DNA from: an uncultured Bacteroidota bacterium | GTDB taxonomy: Bacteria; Bacteroidota; Bacteroidia; Chitinophagales; Chitinophagaceae | Assembly (NCBI GenBank): GCA_903881585.1 | Contig: CAIRTW010000273.1 | Coordinates: forward strand, 1-60,991 | DNA length: 60,991 nt | Direction: 5' to 3' | Part shown: in pieces, positions 25,719 to 33,428 of the stretch | How the letters are laid out: the number at the start of each line of letters is the position of its first letter | Position numbering within the stretch: the stretch's first letter is position 1 | Translations under genes and position numbers: made by a program | The notes under the pieces: generated by a model | Database searches by the model: none | Seen by the model: the letters and a program-made list of their open reading frames with translations, nothing else | What the model was told of the DNA's origin: nothing

Positions 25719-26702
25719 TTACGCAACACCTCCCTCTCCCTTGGAGAGGGTCGGGGTGAGGCCAACCTCCTCCTTATTCACAATCCGCTTCTTCACAATA
25801 TAAAGCGGCCTGCCCTTCACCTGGAAGAAGATACGCAGCACATACTCGCCTATAATACCAAGTGAAAAAAGTTGCACCCCGCTAAAAAGAATGATGGCAA
25901 ACAGCAGCGCAGTAAAACCTTCCGGCACCGCATGGTAGACATACTTCTTGATGATGTTGTACACGAGGTAGATCAGCGAAACTGAAATAGAGAAGAAACC
26001 AAGATTAGTGATCAGCTTTATAGGAAACTCACTGAAGTTGAAAATGCCATTGTAGGCCAGCTGCAGCAATTTTCTAAACGAATATTTAGAATCCCCCGCC
26101 ATGCGCTCATCGCGCTCATACTCATAGCCCACCTGTTTAAAACCTATCCACGTGCGCATGCCGCGTATGTATCGGCTCTCTTCAGGCATCTTGTTCAGCA
26201 CATCCACTATGCGCCGGCTCATCATGGAGAAATCGCCGCTGTCCAGCGGTATATCTACATAGGAGATCGATTTCAAAATGCGGTAGAACAAATGGTACGC
26301 TAATTTTTTTAGTGGCCCTTCCTTCCTTTTCTTCCTTACAGCATATACTACATCATTGCCCTGCTTATACAGCTCATAAAAAGTATGGAGCAATTCAGGT
26401 GGGTCTTGCAGGTCTCCGTCTATCACCATTACCGCCTCTGTGGCGGTAGTCGCAGCAAGCCCGGCTGTGAGCGCCAGGGGGTGGCCATAATTCCGGGCCA
26501 GTATCACACATTGATACCGGGCATCTGTAAGCGAAAGTGCCTGTATCTGCTCCGCTGTATTATCCTTGCTGCCGTCATCCACCAGCACTACCTCTATGCT
26601 TAGTGAAGACGAGTCGATCAGCTTATTGATACGATCAATAAGGAGAGGCAATACTTCGCTTTCATTATACAAAGGGATAACGATGGAGACCTGTGGCATC
26701 AT
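25719..26702 (-). CDS. GT2 glycosyltransferase with two C-terminal TM helices (GtrB/DPM1-like)
   Basis: Membrane-bound family 2 glycosyltransferase, 327 residues, of the kind that makes polyprenyl-phosphate sugar donors. N-terminal GT-A motifs: VIPLYNESEVLPLLIDRI, LVDDGSKDNT, and the DxD in VMVIDGDLQDPP. Two membrane helices follow (ITNLGFFSISVSLIYLVYNI, ALLFAIILFSGVQLFSLGII) and the family tail GRPLYIVKKR. The last residues, VGLTPTLSKGEGG, come from an interspersed GC-rich repeat (about 25728-25762) that overlaps the 3' end, so the natural stop was probably further upstream. Such enzymes supply GT39/GtrC-type transferases, so it might serve the one at 8582-10249; that is inference. Confidence 0.9.
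   Translation of the reverse strand: MMPQVSIVIPLYNESEVLPLLIDRINKLIDSSSLSIEVVLVDDGSKDNTAEQIQALSLTDARYQCVILARNYGHPLALTAGLAATTATEAVMVIDGDLQDPPELLHTFYELYKQGNDVVYAVRKKRKEGPLKKLAYHLFYRILKSISYVDIPLDSGDFSMMSRRIVDVLNKMPEESRYIRGMRTWIGFKQVGYEYERDERMAGDSKYSFRKLLQLAYNGIFNFSEFPIKLITNLGFFSISVSLIYLVYNIIKKYVYHAVPEGFTALLFAIILFSGVQLFSLGIIGEYVLRIFFQVKGRPLYIVKKRIVNKEEVGLTPTLSKGEGGVA
25728..25762. repeat. GC-rich interspersed repeat at the GT2 3' end
   Basis: Contains the hairpin CCCTCTCC (25732-25739) with GGAGAGGG (25743-25750) followed by TCGGGGTGAGG. Related copies: 23461-23500, 27181-27220 and, more weakly, 28381-28447. All lie at or just beyond the 3' ends of genes or in short gaps. This copy is translated as the GT2 C-terminus. 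Confidence 0.65.
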
Positions 26703-26744
26703 GGGCAGTAAATAAAACCAAAACTAATGGAAATAACGAAACTT

Positions 26745-27119
26745 TTAAGCCTTTACAGGCGCAAACGGCACATATACCCCATCCAGTTTAAACAATGCAT
26801 TGCCGTTGGAACTTAGCGAGGCATTAATACTATACCCGGTTTCATTTGGTTTCCAGGTCAGCTTCACTATGGGCTGCACTTCGGGCGTTATAAATCCCAG
26901 GAACTTCACATTACGCGCACTGCTTAGCATTAGCGGGGTATTGATCTGCGCTTGCAGCAGCTCTTTCATCATCTCCATCATGCACACGCCCGGCACCACA
27001 GGCTGCCCCGGGAAGTGTCCCTTGAAAATATCATGTTCCGCATTAAACACAACGCGGCAGCCATATTCATTTTCCCGCGCCTCAATATCGTGGCAGTTAT
27101 AAAAATCGTTTATCAGCAC
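26745..27119 (-). CDS. FabZ-like hotdog dehydratase
   Basis: A single hotdog-fold protein of 124 residues. IFKGHFPGQPVVPGVCMMEMM holds the catalytic His of FabZ/FabA dehydratases (HFPGxPVxPGV) and a downstream Glu. It is shorter than housekeeping FabZ (about 145 residues) and more like the accessory dehydratases of lipid or pigment clusters. The frame opens with GTG at 27119. It lies between kdnB and GT2 on the same strand, so a role in envelope lipid chemistry is plausible but unproven. Confidence 0.75.
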   Translation of the reverse strand: MLINDFYNCHDIEARENEYGCRVVFNAEHDIFKGHFPGQPVVPGVCMMEMMKELLQAQINTPLMLSSARNVKFLGFITPEVQPIVKLTWKPNETGYSINASLSSNGNALFKLDGVYVPFAPVKA

Positions 27120-27180
27120 AGCAAAATGTTTTTATTTGTTTAACATATCAATTCAACCCTAAGATTCAAATATCGCATTC

Positions 27181-27220
27181 CACCTCACCCTCCCCTCGGG
27201 GTAGGGCCGGGGTGGGGCTT
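27181..27220. repeat. GC-rich interspersed repeat between kdnB and the hotdog gene
   Basis: CACCTCACCC, TCCCCTCGGGG and GTAGGGCCGGGGTGGGG in order, with internal complementarity (CCCCTCGGGG). Same family as 25728-25762. It starts directly after the KdnB stop codon on the minus strand. Confidence 0.6.
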
Positions 27221-27221
27221 C

Positions 27222-28298
27222 TCACAATTTCTCATACAGCCCCCTCAGCCTGTCCCTCGTCATTATTGTTTTCCAGTCCTCGCCCAGCGCGTTCTCCCAT
27301 AGTGGCGCCATACCCAGCGACACATCTATCATCGTATCAAACTGTGCTCCACTAAGCCCCTTCGTTATGCCCTGCGGTATATCAATTTTGTTTTTCTCCA
27401 CCATTTTCCGAAAGGTATCTACTCCCCGCGGATAAAATTCATGCAGATGATTGAACACAATGCAATTGCCGATTCCATGCTTTGTTCCCAGCAGGTAACC
27501 CAGCCCATAGCTCACAGCATGTGCCACGCCCACCTGCGAATACGCAATGCTCATGCCGCCTGCATAAGACGCCATCATCAGCTGTGCATCACTTTCCGCA
27601 TCCCATTCGTTCTTATGCAGAAATACCTCCTCACAAAGTTGTTGCGCTTTCTCTCCATAAGACCGGCTGAACTCATTGATATATGTACCCTCCAGCGATT
27701 CTATGCAATGTATAAAACAATCCATGCCTGTGTAAAAGCGCTGGTTTGCCGGCGCATTCTTTGTTAGTCCGGGATCAAGAATTATTTGGTCAAACGGAGT
27801 GAAATCAGAATTCATACCCAGCTTTCGTGTTGGCCCTGTAAGCACTGTCGTTCGCGATACCTCAGCTCCCGTGCCTGATAACGTAGGCACACCCACTTTG
27901 TAAACCGCCGGCTGTTTCACAAGATCCCAGCCCTGGTAGTCCTGCGCCTTGCCGGGATTCGTCAGCATTATAGAAACTGCCTTCGCAATGTCCATAGTTG
28001 ATCCGCCACCTATGCCTATCACTCCCGAAACACTGCCATGCTTTTCTTTTATTTGTTGTGCCAGTTCGTCGATGTAAGTTGTCTTCGGCTCGTGGTCCAC
28101 ATCGGCGTCTATAAGCAGGTCATTACTTCTTAATGGTATCCGGGCTTTAAGCGCATCATCGTTTCGGAAATAGTGATCCAGCAAAAAAATCATTGGAGCA
28201 TCGTTTCTACGACGGGGCGCAATGATCTCGTCCAGCTGGTCGAAACACCCCCGGCCATAGACCACATAATCCACCATCTTAAAATTGCGAAACTTCAT
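27222..28298 (-). CDS. kdnB: KdnB-like 3-deoxy-D-manno-octulosonate 8-oxidase
   Basis: Iron-containing alcohol dehydrogenase family, 358 residues. It resembles Shewanella KdnB, which oxidises C8 of Kdo so that KdnA can transaminate it to 8-amino-Kdo (Kdo8N). Stretches that I recall as shared are VVYGRGCFDQLDE, GIGGGSTMDIAKAVSIMLTN, YQGWDLVKQPAV, TLSGTGAEVSRT, FYTGMDCFIHCIESLEGT and AHAVSYGLGYLLGTKHGIG, which contains metal-binding His residues. The GGGS motif binds NAD. No KdnA-type aminotransferase lies beside it, but kdsB, whose product activates Kdo or Kdo8N, is 1.5 kb away on the same strand. The function assignment is from remembered sequence likeness only. Confidence 0.8.
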   Translation of the reverse strand: MKFRNFKMVDYVVYGRGCFDQLDEIIAPRRRNDAPMIFLLDHYFRNDDALKARIPLRSNDLLIDADVDHEPKTTYIDELAQQIKEKHGSVSGVIGIGGGSTMDIAKAVSIMLTNPGKAQDYQGWDLVKQPAVYKVGVPTLSGTGAEVSRTTVLTGPTRKLGMNSDFTPFDQIILDPGLTKNAPANQRFYTGMDCFIHCIESLEGTYINEFSRSYGEKAQQLCEEVFLHKNEWDAESDAQLMMASYAGGMSIAYSQVGVAHAVSYGLGYLLGTKHGIGNCIVFNHLHEFYPRGVDTFRKMVEKNKIDIPQGITKGLSGAQFDTMIDVSLGMAPLWENALGEDWKTIMTRDRLRGLYEKL

Positions 28299-28380
28299 AT
28301 CAGCAGCAAACCCCTATTACAGCACAAAAATAGTATTTAGTTACTTCGGCAAAGAATATTTGTGTATGAAGGCATAGCTC

Positions 28381-28447
28381 ATTTCACCTCACCCTTTTTT
28401 CGGAGTTCTCGCCAGTAAAGAAGCGAAGCCCGCGGGGAGAGGTCTCA
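28381..28447. repeat. Diverged GC-rich repeat upstream of the acyltransferase
   Basis: Starts TTTCACCTCACCC and ends GCGGGGAGAGGTCTC, like the outer parts of the repeats at 25728 and 27181, but the centre is replaced by TTCGGAGTTCTCGCCAGTAA. It lies in the gap between the divergent kdnB and acyltransferase genes. Confidence 0.45.
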
Positions 28448-28498
28448 ATATAAATTTGTAATATTGCCGCAACGGAATTCATTCCGCAAAAGGAATCG

Positions 28499-29668
28499 AT
28501 GGACCAGAAAGTGCAGAAATCAATATACTTCCCTAATCTCAATTCCATCCGGTTTATTGCTGCCCTGTTAGTGATCATACACCACATAGAGCAATTTAAA
28601 AGCGTCTTCAATATTTATCCCAACCAGATGAATAATCCGGTTATTGGCTCATTCGGTCCGCTGGGGGTACGTCTGTTTTTTGTGCTCAGCGGGTTCCTGA
28701 TCACCTATCTTTTGTTTGCAGAAAAGGAAGTCAGCGGCACTATAAGCATAACGAAATTCTATATCAGGCGGGCACTAAGAATATGGCCGCTGTACTACCT
28801 TATTGTGCTGCTCGCATTTTTTATTGTACCTTATTTTTTTCCTGGCCTGGTTCCGCAGCATGCAGAGGTCGTACATGGCCACCCTATAGCCTGGAAAATA
28901 TTCAGCCTTTCATTGTTCATTTTCTTCCTGCCCAATTTTGCATTGGTTTACGTTGGCATTGTTCCATTTGCCTCACACCTGTGGTCTATCGGCACGGAAG
29001 AGCAATTCTATTTTATATGGCCGGTGCTCATGAAGTTCTTTAAGAACAAATTTGTGCTCCTGCTTTCAGTTGTGTTGTTTTATCTCGGCGCATCCTATGT
29101 GTTTTACCTTTTCCAGGACAGCAGTATGAACTGGATCCGCCTGCTCGGGCTTTATTGGAAAGCCTTCCCCATAGACAATATGGCCATTGGCGGTATTTTT
29201 GCCCTCATAGTGTATAGCAGCGCCCCTGCATTTATAAAGATCAAAGCCTTTATTTTCAATAGATATTTCCAGGTGCTTGTACTGGTATTGGTTTTGGTAT
29301 GTATCAGTTGTTCAGTAGGGCTGCCCGTGGAAGCCCTCAGTTATGAACTTTATGCCATTCTGTTTGGCATACTTATAGCCAATCTCGCCGCCAACGACCG
29401 CAGGATCATAAACCTCGAATACCCGTTGTTCAATTACTTAGGCAAGATATCTTACGGCCTGTACATGTATCATCCTTTAATGATCGTTGTTTGCATGAAG
29501 TGCCTTATACATTTCAACTGTTTCAACAACTACTTCCTGTATCCCACAGCTATATTAAGTACCATAGCAGTGGCGGGCTTATCCTACCGCTTCTTCGAGC
29601 AGCAGTTCATCAGGAAGAAAAAGCGTTTTTCCACAGTTATTAGTGGAGACAATACGGCCAGTGCATAG
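28499..29668 (+). CDS. Acyltransferase family 3 (OafA/YrhL-like)
   Basis: Integral membrane O-acyltransferase, 389 residues and about ten helices. The N-terminus has the conserved SIRFIAALLVIIHHIEQF (Arg and His of the active region), then GVRLFFVLSGFLITYLL and ITKFYIRRALRIWPLYYL, all typical of the family. SHLWSIGTEEQFYFIWP is another hallmark. Relatives acetylate O-antigen, peptidoglycan or exopolysaccharide; the substrate here is unknown. It is surrounded by lipopolysaccharide genes on the other strand. Confidence 0.92.
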   Translation: MDQKVQKSIYFPNLNSIRFIAALLVIIHHIEQFKSVFNIYPNQMNNPVIGSFGPLGVRLFFVLSGFLITYLLFAEKEVSGTISITKFYIRRALRIWPLYYLIVLLAFFIVPYFFPGLVPQHAEVVHGHPIAWKIFSLSLFIFFLPNFALVYVGIVPFASHLWSIGTEEQFYFIWPVLMKFFKNKFVLLLSVVLFYLGASYVFYLFQDSSMNWIRLLGLYWKAFPIDNMAIGGIFALIVYSSAPAFIKIKAFIFNRYFQVLVLVLVLVCISCSVGLPVEALSYELYAILFGILIANLAANDRRIINLEYPLFNYLGKISYGLYMYHPLMIVVCMKCLIHFNCFNNYFLYPTAILSTIAVAGLSYRFFEQQFIRKKKRFSTVISGDNTASA

Positions 29669-29705
29669 TAAAACCGCACTCATGCTGTACCTTAAAGAAT
29701 ATTCT

Positions 29706-29819
29706 ACTCGCGCTTTGCGGTCTTAAAAACAAAATAACTGGGCTGCGCCTTTGCGTCTTTGCGAGAGCTTTTTTGCGAAATGCCTTGCCGCATGATTTAG
29801 GTGTCCAATTGGTGTTACT
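29706..29819. repeat. Interspersed repeat (TTTGCGTCTTTGCGAGA family), copy 1
   Basis: About 114 bp: begins ACTCGCGCTTTGCGGTCTT, continues CTGCGCCTTTGCGTCTTTG and ends GTCCAATTGGTGTTACT. It is nearly identical to 46438-46549 and related to the units tandemly repeated at 33429-33690. It ends 2 bp from the kdsB stop codon. The copy at 46438 likewise abuts the 3' end of a minus-strand gene. Confidence 0.85.
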
Positions 29820-29821
29820 CG

Positions 29822-30559
29822 CTACGCCCACCCATTCTTCCTCATCAGCTCTTCAGCACGCACAATATCCTCCGGCATATCTATCTCCACACCCAGGTAC
29901 TGTGTAATAGCCATCCGGATGGGCACCCCATGCTCCAGGAAGCGCAGACACTCTATTTTCTCCACAGCCTCTAGTGGCGTCATCGGCCAGTTTGTAAAAT
30001 CCATCAGTGCTTTCTTCCGGAAAGCATAAACGCCAATATGTTCATAGTACGGAATATTCAACTCCACATTTCGCGGATAAGGGATCACACTCCGCGAAAA
30101 GAACAGCGCATTATTATTCAGGCCCAGCGCCACCTTCACATAATTCGGATCAATAACTAACATAGGGTCGGTAAGGAACTGCACCAGTGAAGCCACCTGT
30201 ACATCTTCGTGGTCTTTAAATAACTCCACCAACTGCGCCAGGGGGGCTTTCTGCACAAGGGGCTCATCACCTTGCACATTTACAAACACATCTGCATCCA
30301 TGCTTGCCGCTATCTCTGCTATTCGGTCAGTGCCGCTTTCATACACACCCTTGCTCTTCACCGCTTTACCACCGTGTGCCATTACTTCATTCAGTATCTC
30401 ATCGCTATCTGTTACTACCATCACCTCATCAAACAAGCCGGTACCAACAGCAGATTCATAAGTGCGCCTGATCACACTCTTGCCCATCAAAGGGGCTAGT
30501 AGTTTTGCGGGAAAGCGGGTGGCTCCAAGGCGGGCGGGTATCAATGCTATCACTTTCAT
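29822..30559 (-). CDS. kdsB: 3-deoxy-manno-octulosonate cytidylyltransferase
   Basis: CMP-Kdo synthetase, 245 residues, which activates Kdo (or Kdo8N in organisms with KdnA/B) with CTP before transfer to lipid A. Motifs: IPARLGATRFPAKLLAPL near the N-terminus, VVTDSDEI, VNVQGDEPLV and RSVIPYPRN, ending with YLGVEIDMPEDIVRAEELM. Complete, with an ATG at 30559. Its start overlaps the end of the small membrane gene upstream by 4 bp, so it belongs to the unit aroK, DUF423, membrane protein, kdsB. Confidence 0.96.
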   Translation of the reverse strand: MKVIALIPARLGATRFPAKLLAPLMGKSVIRRTYESAVGTGLFDEVMVVTDSDEILNEVMAHGGKAVKSKGVYESGTDRIAEIAASMDADVFVNVQGDEPLVQKAPLAQLVELFKDHEDVQVASLVQFLTDPMLVIDPNYVKVALGLNNNALFFSRSVIPYPRNVELNIPYYEHIGVYAFRKKALMDFTNWPMTPLEAVEKIECLRFLEHGVPIRMAITQYLGVEIDMPEDIVRAEELMRKNGWA

Positions 30560-30885
30560 AGATCTACAGGTGTATCCTGTGCGTAACTCTCTTCCCGGTC
30601 CTTTTTATGAAATATTATATAGACGATGCGCTCTATCACAAGGCTGTAAAAAAAGCAATTGACAACAAGCCCCAATGCAAAATAAAGCGAAGTCTTTGTG
30701 AGGTCTGGTAATAATACATGCGTAGGAAAACGAAGAATATTGAATAGTTCCGACAACACGCGGTCCAGGCCGCTGGTCAGCGGCTTTCGTTGATCTGCAT
30801 CATAAACAGCCGTGAACGAAAAATAAGTGAGCACAGCCAGTACAACCGAGATGAAGGAAAAAAGCCGGAAATTAATATTGCGCAT
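30556..30885 (-). CDS. Small membrane protein of unknown function
   Basis: About 109 residues from ATG 30885, chosen because it starts just after the DUF423 stop. Two or three hydrophobic segments (LFSFISVVLAVLTYFSFTAVY, LYFALGLVVNCFFYSLVI) and an acidic tail HKKDREESYAQDTPVDL. I do not recognise a family. It is translationally coupled to kdsB by a 4-bp overlap. Confidence 0.7.
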   Translation of the reverse strand: MRNINFRLFSFISVVLAVLTYFSFTAVYDADQRKPLTSGLDRVLSELFNILRFPTHVLLPDLTKTSLYFALGLVVNCFFYSLVIERIVYIIFHKKDREESYAQDTPVDL

Positions 30886-30890
30886 GTTTG

Positions 30891-31283
30891 CTATTTCTGC
30901 TTCAATATACCAATTAATAGCAAAATCCACCCTATGATAAAGAATAATCCCCCTATCGGTGTAAGGATACCCACGGGCCCCAATCCTGCACCTCCTGTAT
31001 GCAGCATCGTCATTGCATACAGTGAGCCGCTGAATAGCACGATCCCTATGATAAAGAACGTTGCAGCCTGTTTTACCTGCCTGGCGGGGAAAGAAGCTGC
31101 CAGCATACCGCTTATCAGCAATGCAAAGCTGTGGTAAAACTGGTAGCGCACACCGGTATCAAATATCGCCAGCTGATCTGCTGGCATCTGGAATTTTTCT
31201 TTAAGTGTATGAGCGCCAAATGCACCAAATATCACTGCAAGGCCGGCAAAAATTACACCCGCACTAATCGCCCGTTTATTCAT
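30891..31283 (-). CDS. DUF423 membrane protein
   Basis: 130 residues and four helices with the DUF423 (YwdK/YgdD) pattern: AGVIFAGLAVIFGAFGAHTL, then YQFYHSFALLISGML and FFIIGIVLFSGSLYAMTM. The function of the family is unknown. It overlaps the end of the shikimate kinase gene by 8 bp on the same strand. Confidence 0.9.
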   Translation of the reverse strand: MNKRAISAGVIFAGLAVIFGAFGAHTLKEKFQMPADQLAIFDTGVRYQFYHSFALLISGMLAASFPARQVKQAATFFIIGIVLFSGSLYAMTMLHTGGAGLGPVGILTPIGGLFFIIGWILLLIGILKQK

Positions 31284-31818
31284 GATTAATTATTTGCTCA
31301 AAGGTAGAAAGTGAAATGTCGGTTGTTTGTAAAATAAAATGCGCCTGCTCATAAAAACTGCGCCGCTTCTCCAGCATATCCGCTAAATAGGTGCCCAGAT
31401 CACCCCTGTTATTTAGCAGCGGCCGGGCCTCCGTTGCAGTTTCAAGATGTTTCAACAGCAGCGCAGTATCCGCCTGTAGATAGATCACCGTGCCTGCCTC
31501 CTTCATCAGCTTCATATTGTCTCCAAAACATGGTGTGCCACCACCACATGCTATAATGGTAACAGGAACTGCCGTTTTGATCATCTTCTTCAGATGCTTC
31601 TCCTCCCGCTCTCTAAATCCCTTCTCACCATAAGTAGCAAACAGGGCTGACACACTTGCCTGCTCCTGCTCAGCGATAAAAACATCCAGGTCCACAAACG
31701 GTAGGTTATACGCAGCCGCTATCTTTTCACCCCAATACGTTTTCCCCACGGCAGGCATGCCCACAAGAAAGATGTTCCTTGTGGATTTTGTAATAGTTGA
31801 TTTTGAATTTTTCGACAT
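31276..31818 (-). CDS. aroK: Shikimate kinase
   Basis: P-loop kinase of 180 residues that phosphorylates shikimate at O3 in aromatic amino acid synthesis. Walker A is FLVGMPAVGKTYWG; the shikimate-binding Asp lies in FVDLDVFI; GEKGFREREEKHL and CGGGTPC follow; the lid Arg is in EARPLL. First gene of a tight minus-strand series with DUF423, the small membrane protein and kdsB. Confidence 0.93.
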   Translation of the reverse strand: MSKNSKSTITKSTRNIFLVGMPAVGKTYWGEKIAAAYNLPFVDLDVFIAEQEQASVSALFATYGEKGFREREEKHLKKMIKTAVPVTIIACGGGTPCFGDNMKLMKEAGTVIYLQADTALLLKHLETATEARPLLNNRGDLGTYLADMLEKRRSFYEQAHFILQTTDISLSTFEQIINHE

Positions 31819-31875
31819 GATGATTTCTCCCGAACTTATTTACCCGCCGAAGCTTTAGCAAAGGAGGGCGACTAG

Positions 31876-33285
31876 CTACTTTCTACTTAAAAACTTAAAA
31901 ACCATCAGCATTCCCATCCTGGCCGCCATCTCTTTATTTTGCTGCCGGTTATAATGAAACCGGAATTCTTTTGTTTTTACCGTCTCTTTATCAGCCACAG
32001 CCATCCACACAGTACCCACAGGCACCCGCTCCGTGCCACCATCAGGCCCCAGCACGCCCGATACTGCCAGCGCATAATCCGAATCCAACACCCGCAGTGC
32101 GCCCTTCGCCATTTCGCTCACCGTCTGCTCGCTCACTGCACCATACGTTTCTATTGTTTCCGGCTTCACGCCCAGTACATTTTGTTTTACCTCATTGCTG
32201 TAAGAAACTATACTGCCGTTAAAATATTTTGAGGATCCATTCACCTGCGTTATAAGGTGCCCTATGAAGCCCCCCGTGCAGCTTTCCGCCAGCCCCAGCA
32301 TTTTTCCGTTTGCCAGCAGCGCATCGCCTATTATCTTTTCCATGGGGTAGTCATCGCGGGCTACCACAATATCCCCAAGCAGCGCAGCCATTTCACCCTG
32401 CCTCATTTCCAGTTCGCTTGCCAGCAATTCTTTATCCCTGCTCCTGCCGGTGAGGCGTAGTTTCACCATGCCCGCATCCGGCAGGTACGCCAGTTTTATA
32501 TGCGCCGGCAACGCCTCTTCCAAAGCCTGTATTTTCTCGGCAATAAAGCTCTCTCCCTCCCCTGCAGTCACTATTGTCCGGTGCAACAGCGCATCACTGA
32601 AAAACTGCTCCCGCAGCCTCGGCAGCACCTCATCCTGCATAATCGAGATCATCTCAAACGGCACCCCCGGCATCGCAATGATTACTTTCTCTTTAGGTGT
32701 GTCATCGTGAGCGTTGCCGAACGACCCGCTCTCTTTGTCGCTCTTATCAGCGTGCTCCGTGAGCGTTTCATTAAAAGTATAATTGAACGGCTCCCGAACT
32801 GCCGACTTTATATTTTCATCCTTGGAGTTTGGAGTTTGGGATTTGAAATTTGGAATTTCCCACATCATTCCCGGCGCAGTCCCCATTCTATTAAACAGCA
32901 CCGTGCAGTTTTCCGGCACCTCCGCCTGCTTCATATTCCGCTCCAGGAAAGGGCGGTTTCTTTTTGTGAAAATGTCTTTAAGGTGCGCAAGAACCCGCTC
33001 ATTCACCACCAGCTTACCCCCAAAATACTCGGCCAGCAGCGGCTTGGTAATATCATCCGATGTTGGCCCCAGCCCGCCTGTTATCAGCACAATGGTGGCC
33101 CCTGCTATCTCCTCATCCAGCGCCTTGATTATCGAAGCCTTGCTATCGCCTACAGCTACGCGCCGCACCACATCTATCCCCAGCTCATTCAGGTGCCGGG
33201 CTATCCATGCCGAATTAGTATCTATCGTCTGACCAATCAATAACTCATCCCCTATAGTTATGATTACTGCTGCTATATTGCTCAT
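31876..33285 (-). CDS. cinA: CinA-family protein with an in-frame insertion
   Basis: CinA joins an N-terminal MoCF/COG1058 domain to a C-terminal nicotinamide-nucleotide amidohydrolase (PncC) domain. Seen: VIITIGDELLIGQTIDTNS, TGGLGPTSDDITK, MGTAPGMMWE and AMPGVPFEM in the first half; GLAESCTGGFIGHLI and ALAVSGVLGPDGG in the second. The protein has 469 residues from ATG 33285, against about 415 expected. Residues 145-200, between WEI and VIIAMPG, are low-complexity and polar and are absent from the family. Their DNA (32686-32853) carries repeat sequence found elsewhere in the window. The reading frame is kept, so both domains may still work. The gene may act in NAD recycling. Confidence 0.92.
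   Translation of the reverse strand: MSNIAAVIITIGDELLIGQTIDTNSAWIARHLNELGIDVVRRVAVGDSKASIIKALDEEIAGATIVLITGGLGPTSDDITKPLLAEYFGGKLVVNERVLAHLKDIFTKRNRPFLERNMKQAEVPENCTVLFNRMGTAPGMMWEIPNFKSQTPNSKDENIKSAVREPFNYTFNETLTEHADKSDKESGSFGNAHDDTPKEKVIIAMPGVPFEMISIMQDEVLPRLREQFFSDALLHRTIVTAGEGESFIAEKIQALEEALPAHIKLAYLPDAGMVKLRLTGRSRDKELLASELEMRQGEMAALLGDIVVARDDYPMEKIIGDALLANGKMLGLAESCTGGFIGHLITQVNGSSKYFNGSIVSYSNEVKQNVLGVKPETIETYGAVSEQTVSEMAKGALRVLDSDYALAVSGVLGPDGGTERVPVGTVWMAVADKETVKTKEFRFHYNRQQNKEMAARMGMLMVFKFLSRK
32686..32853. repeat. Repeat-derived insertion inside cinA
   Basis: This 168-bp piece (a multiple of three) interrupts an otherwise conserved CinA. At 32701-32725 it holds GTCATCGTGAGCGTTGCCGA then ACGAC, the same motif as the intergenic copy at 38069-38093 and relatives at 34141 and 34331. 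Its other end is a purine-pyrimidine skewed run, TTGGAGTTTGGAGTTTGGG. Confidence 0.7.
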
Positions 33286-33330
33286 GATTCTTTTTTTCAA
33301 TCCTTATTTTAAGTCAAAAAATGAGCCGGT

Positions 33331-33405
33331 AACACCTCCCCTCCTGTTTTTAGGAGGGGCATGCCGAAAAGCATAGCGAAGCAGTGCTTTTCGGCTGGGG
33401 TGGTT
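33331..33405. repeat. Double-hairpin repeat unit upstream of cinA
   Basis: CCCCTCCT (33338-33345) pairs with AGGAGGGG (33352-33359); directly after, GCCGAAAAGCA (33363-33373) pairs with TGCTTTTCGGC (33385-33395). The flanks AACACC and GGTGGTT can close the whole into a cruciform. The outline CACCTCCCC...GGGGTGG resembles the GC-rich repeats at 25728 and 27181. Confidence 0.65.
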
Positions 33406-33428
33406 GACTCGCGCCCCACAGGTAACTC

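Noticed and set aside
32500-33243. A 247-codon frame opposite cinA
   Set aside because: Antisense to conserved CinA motifs and without its own motifs.
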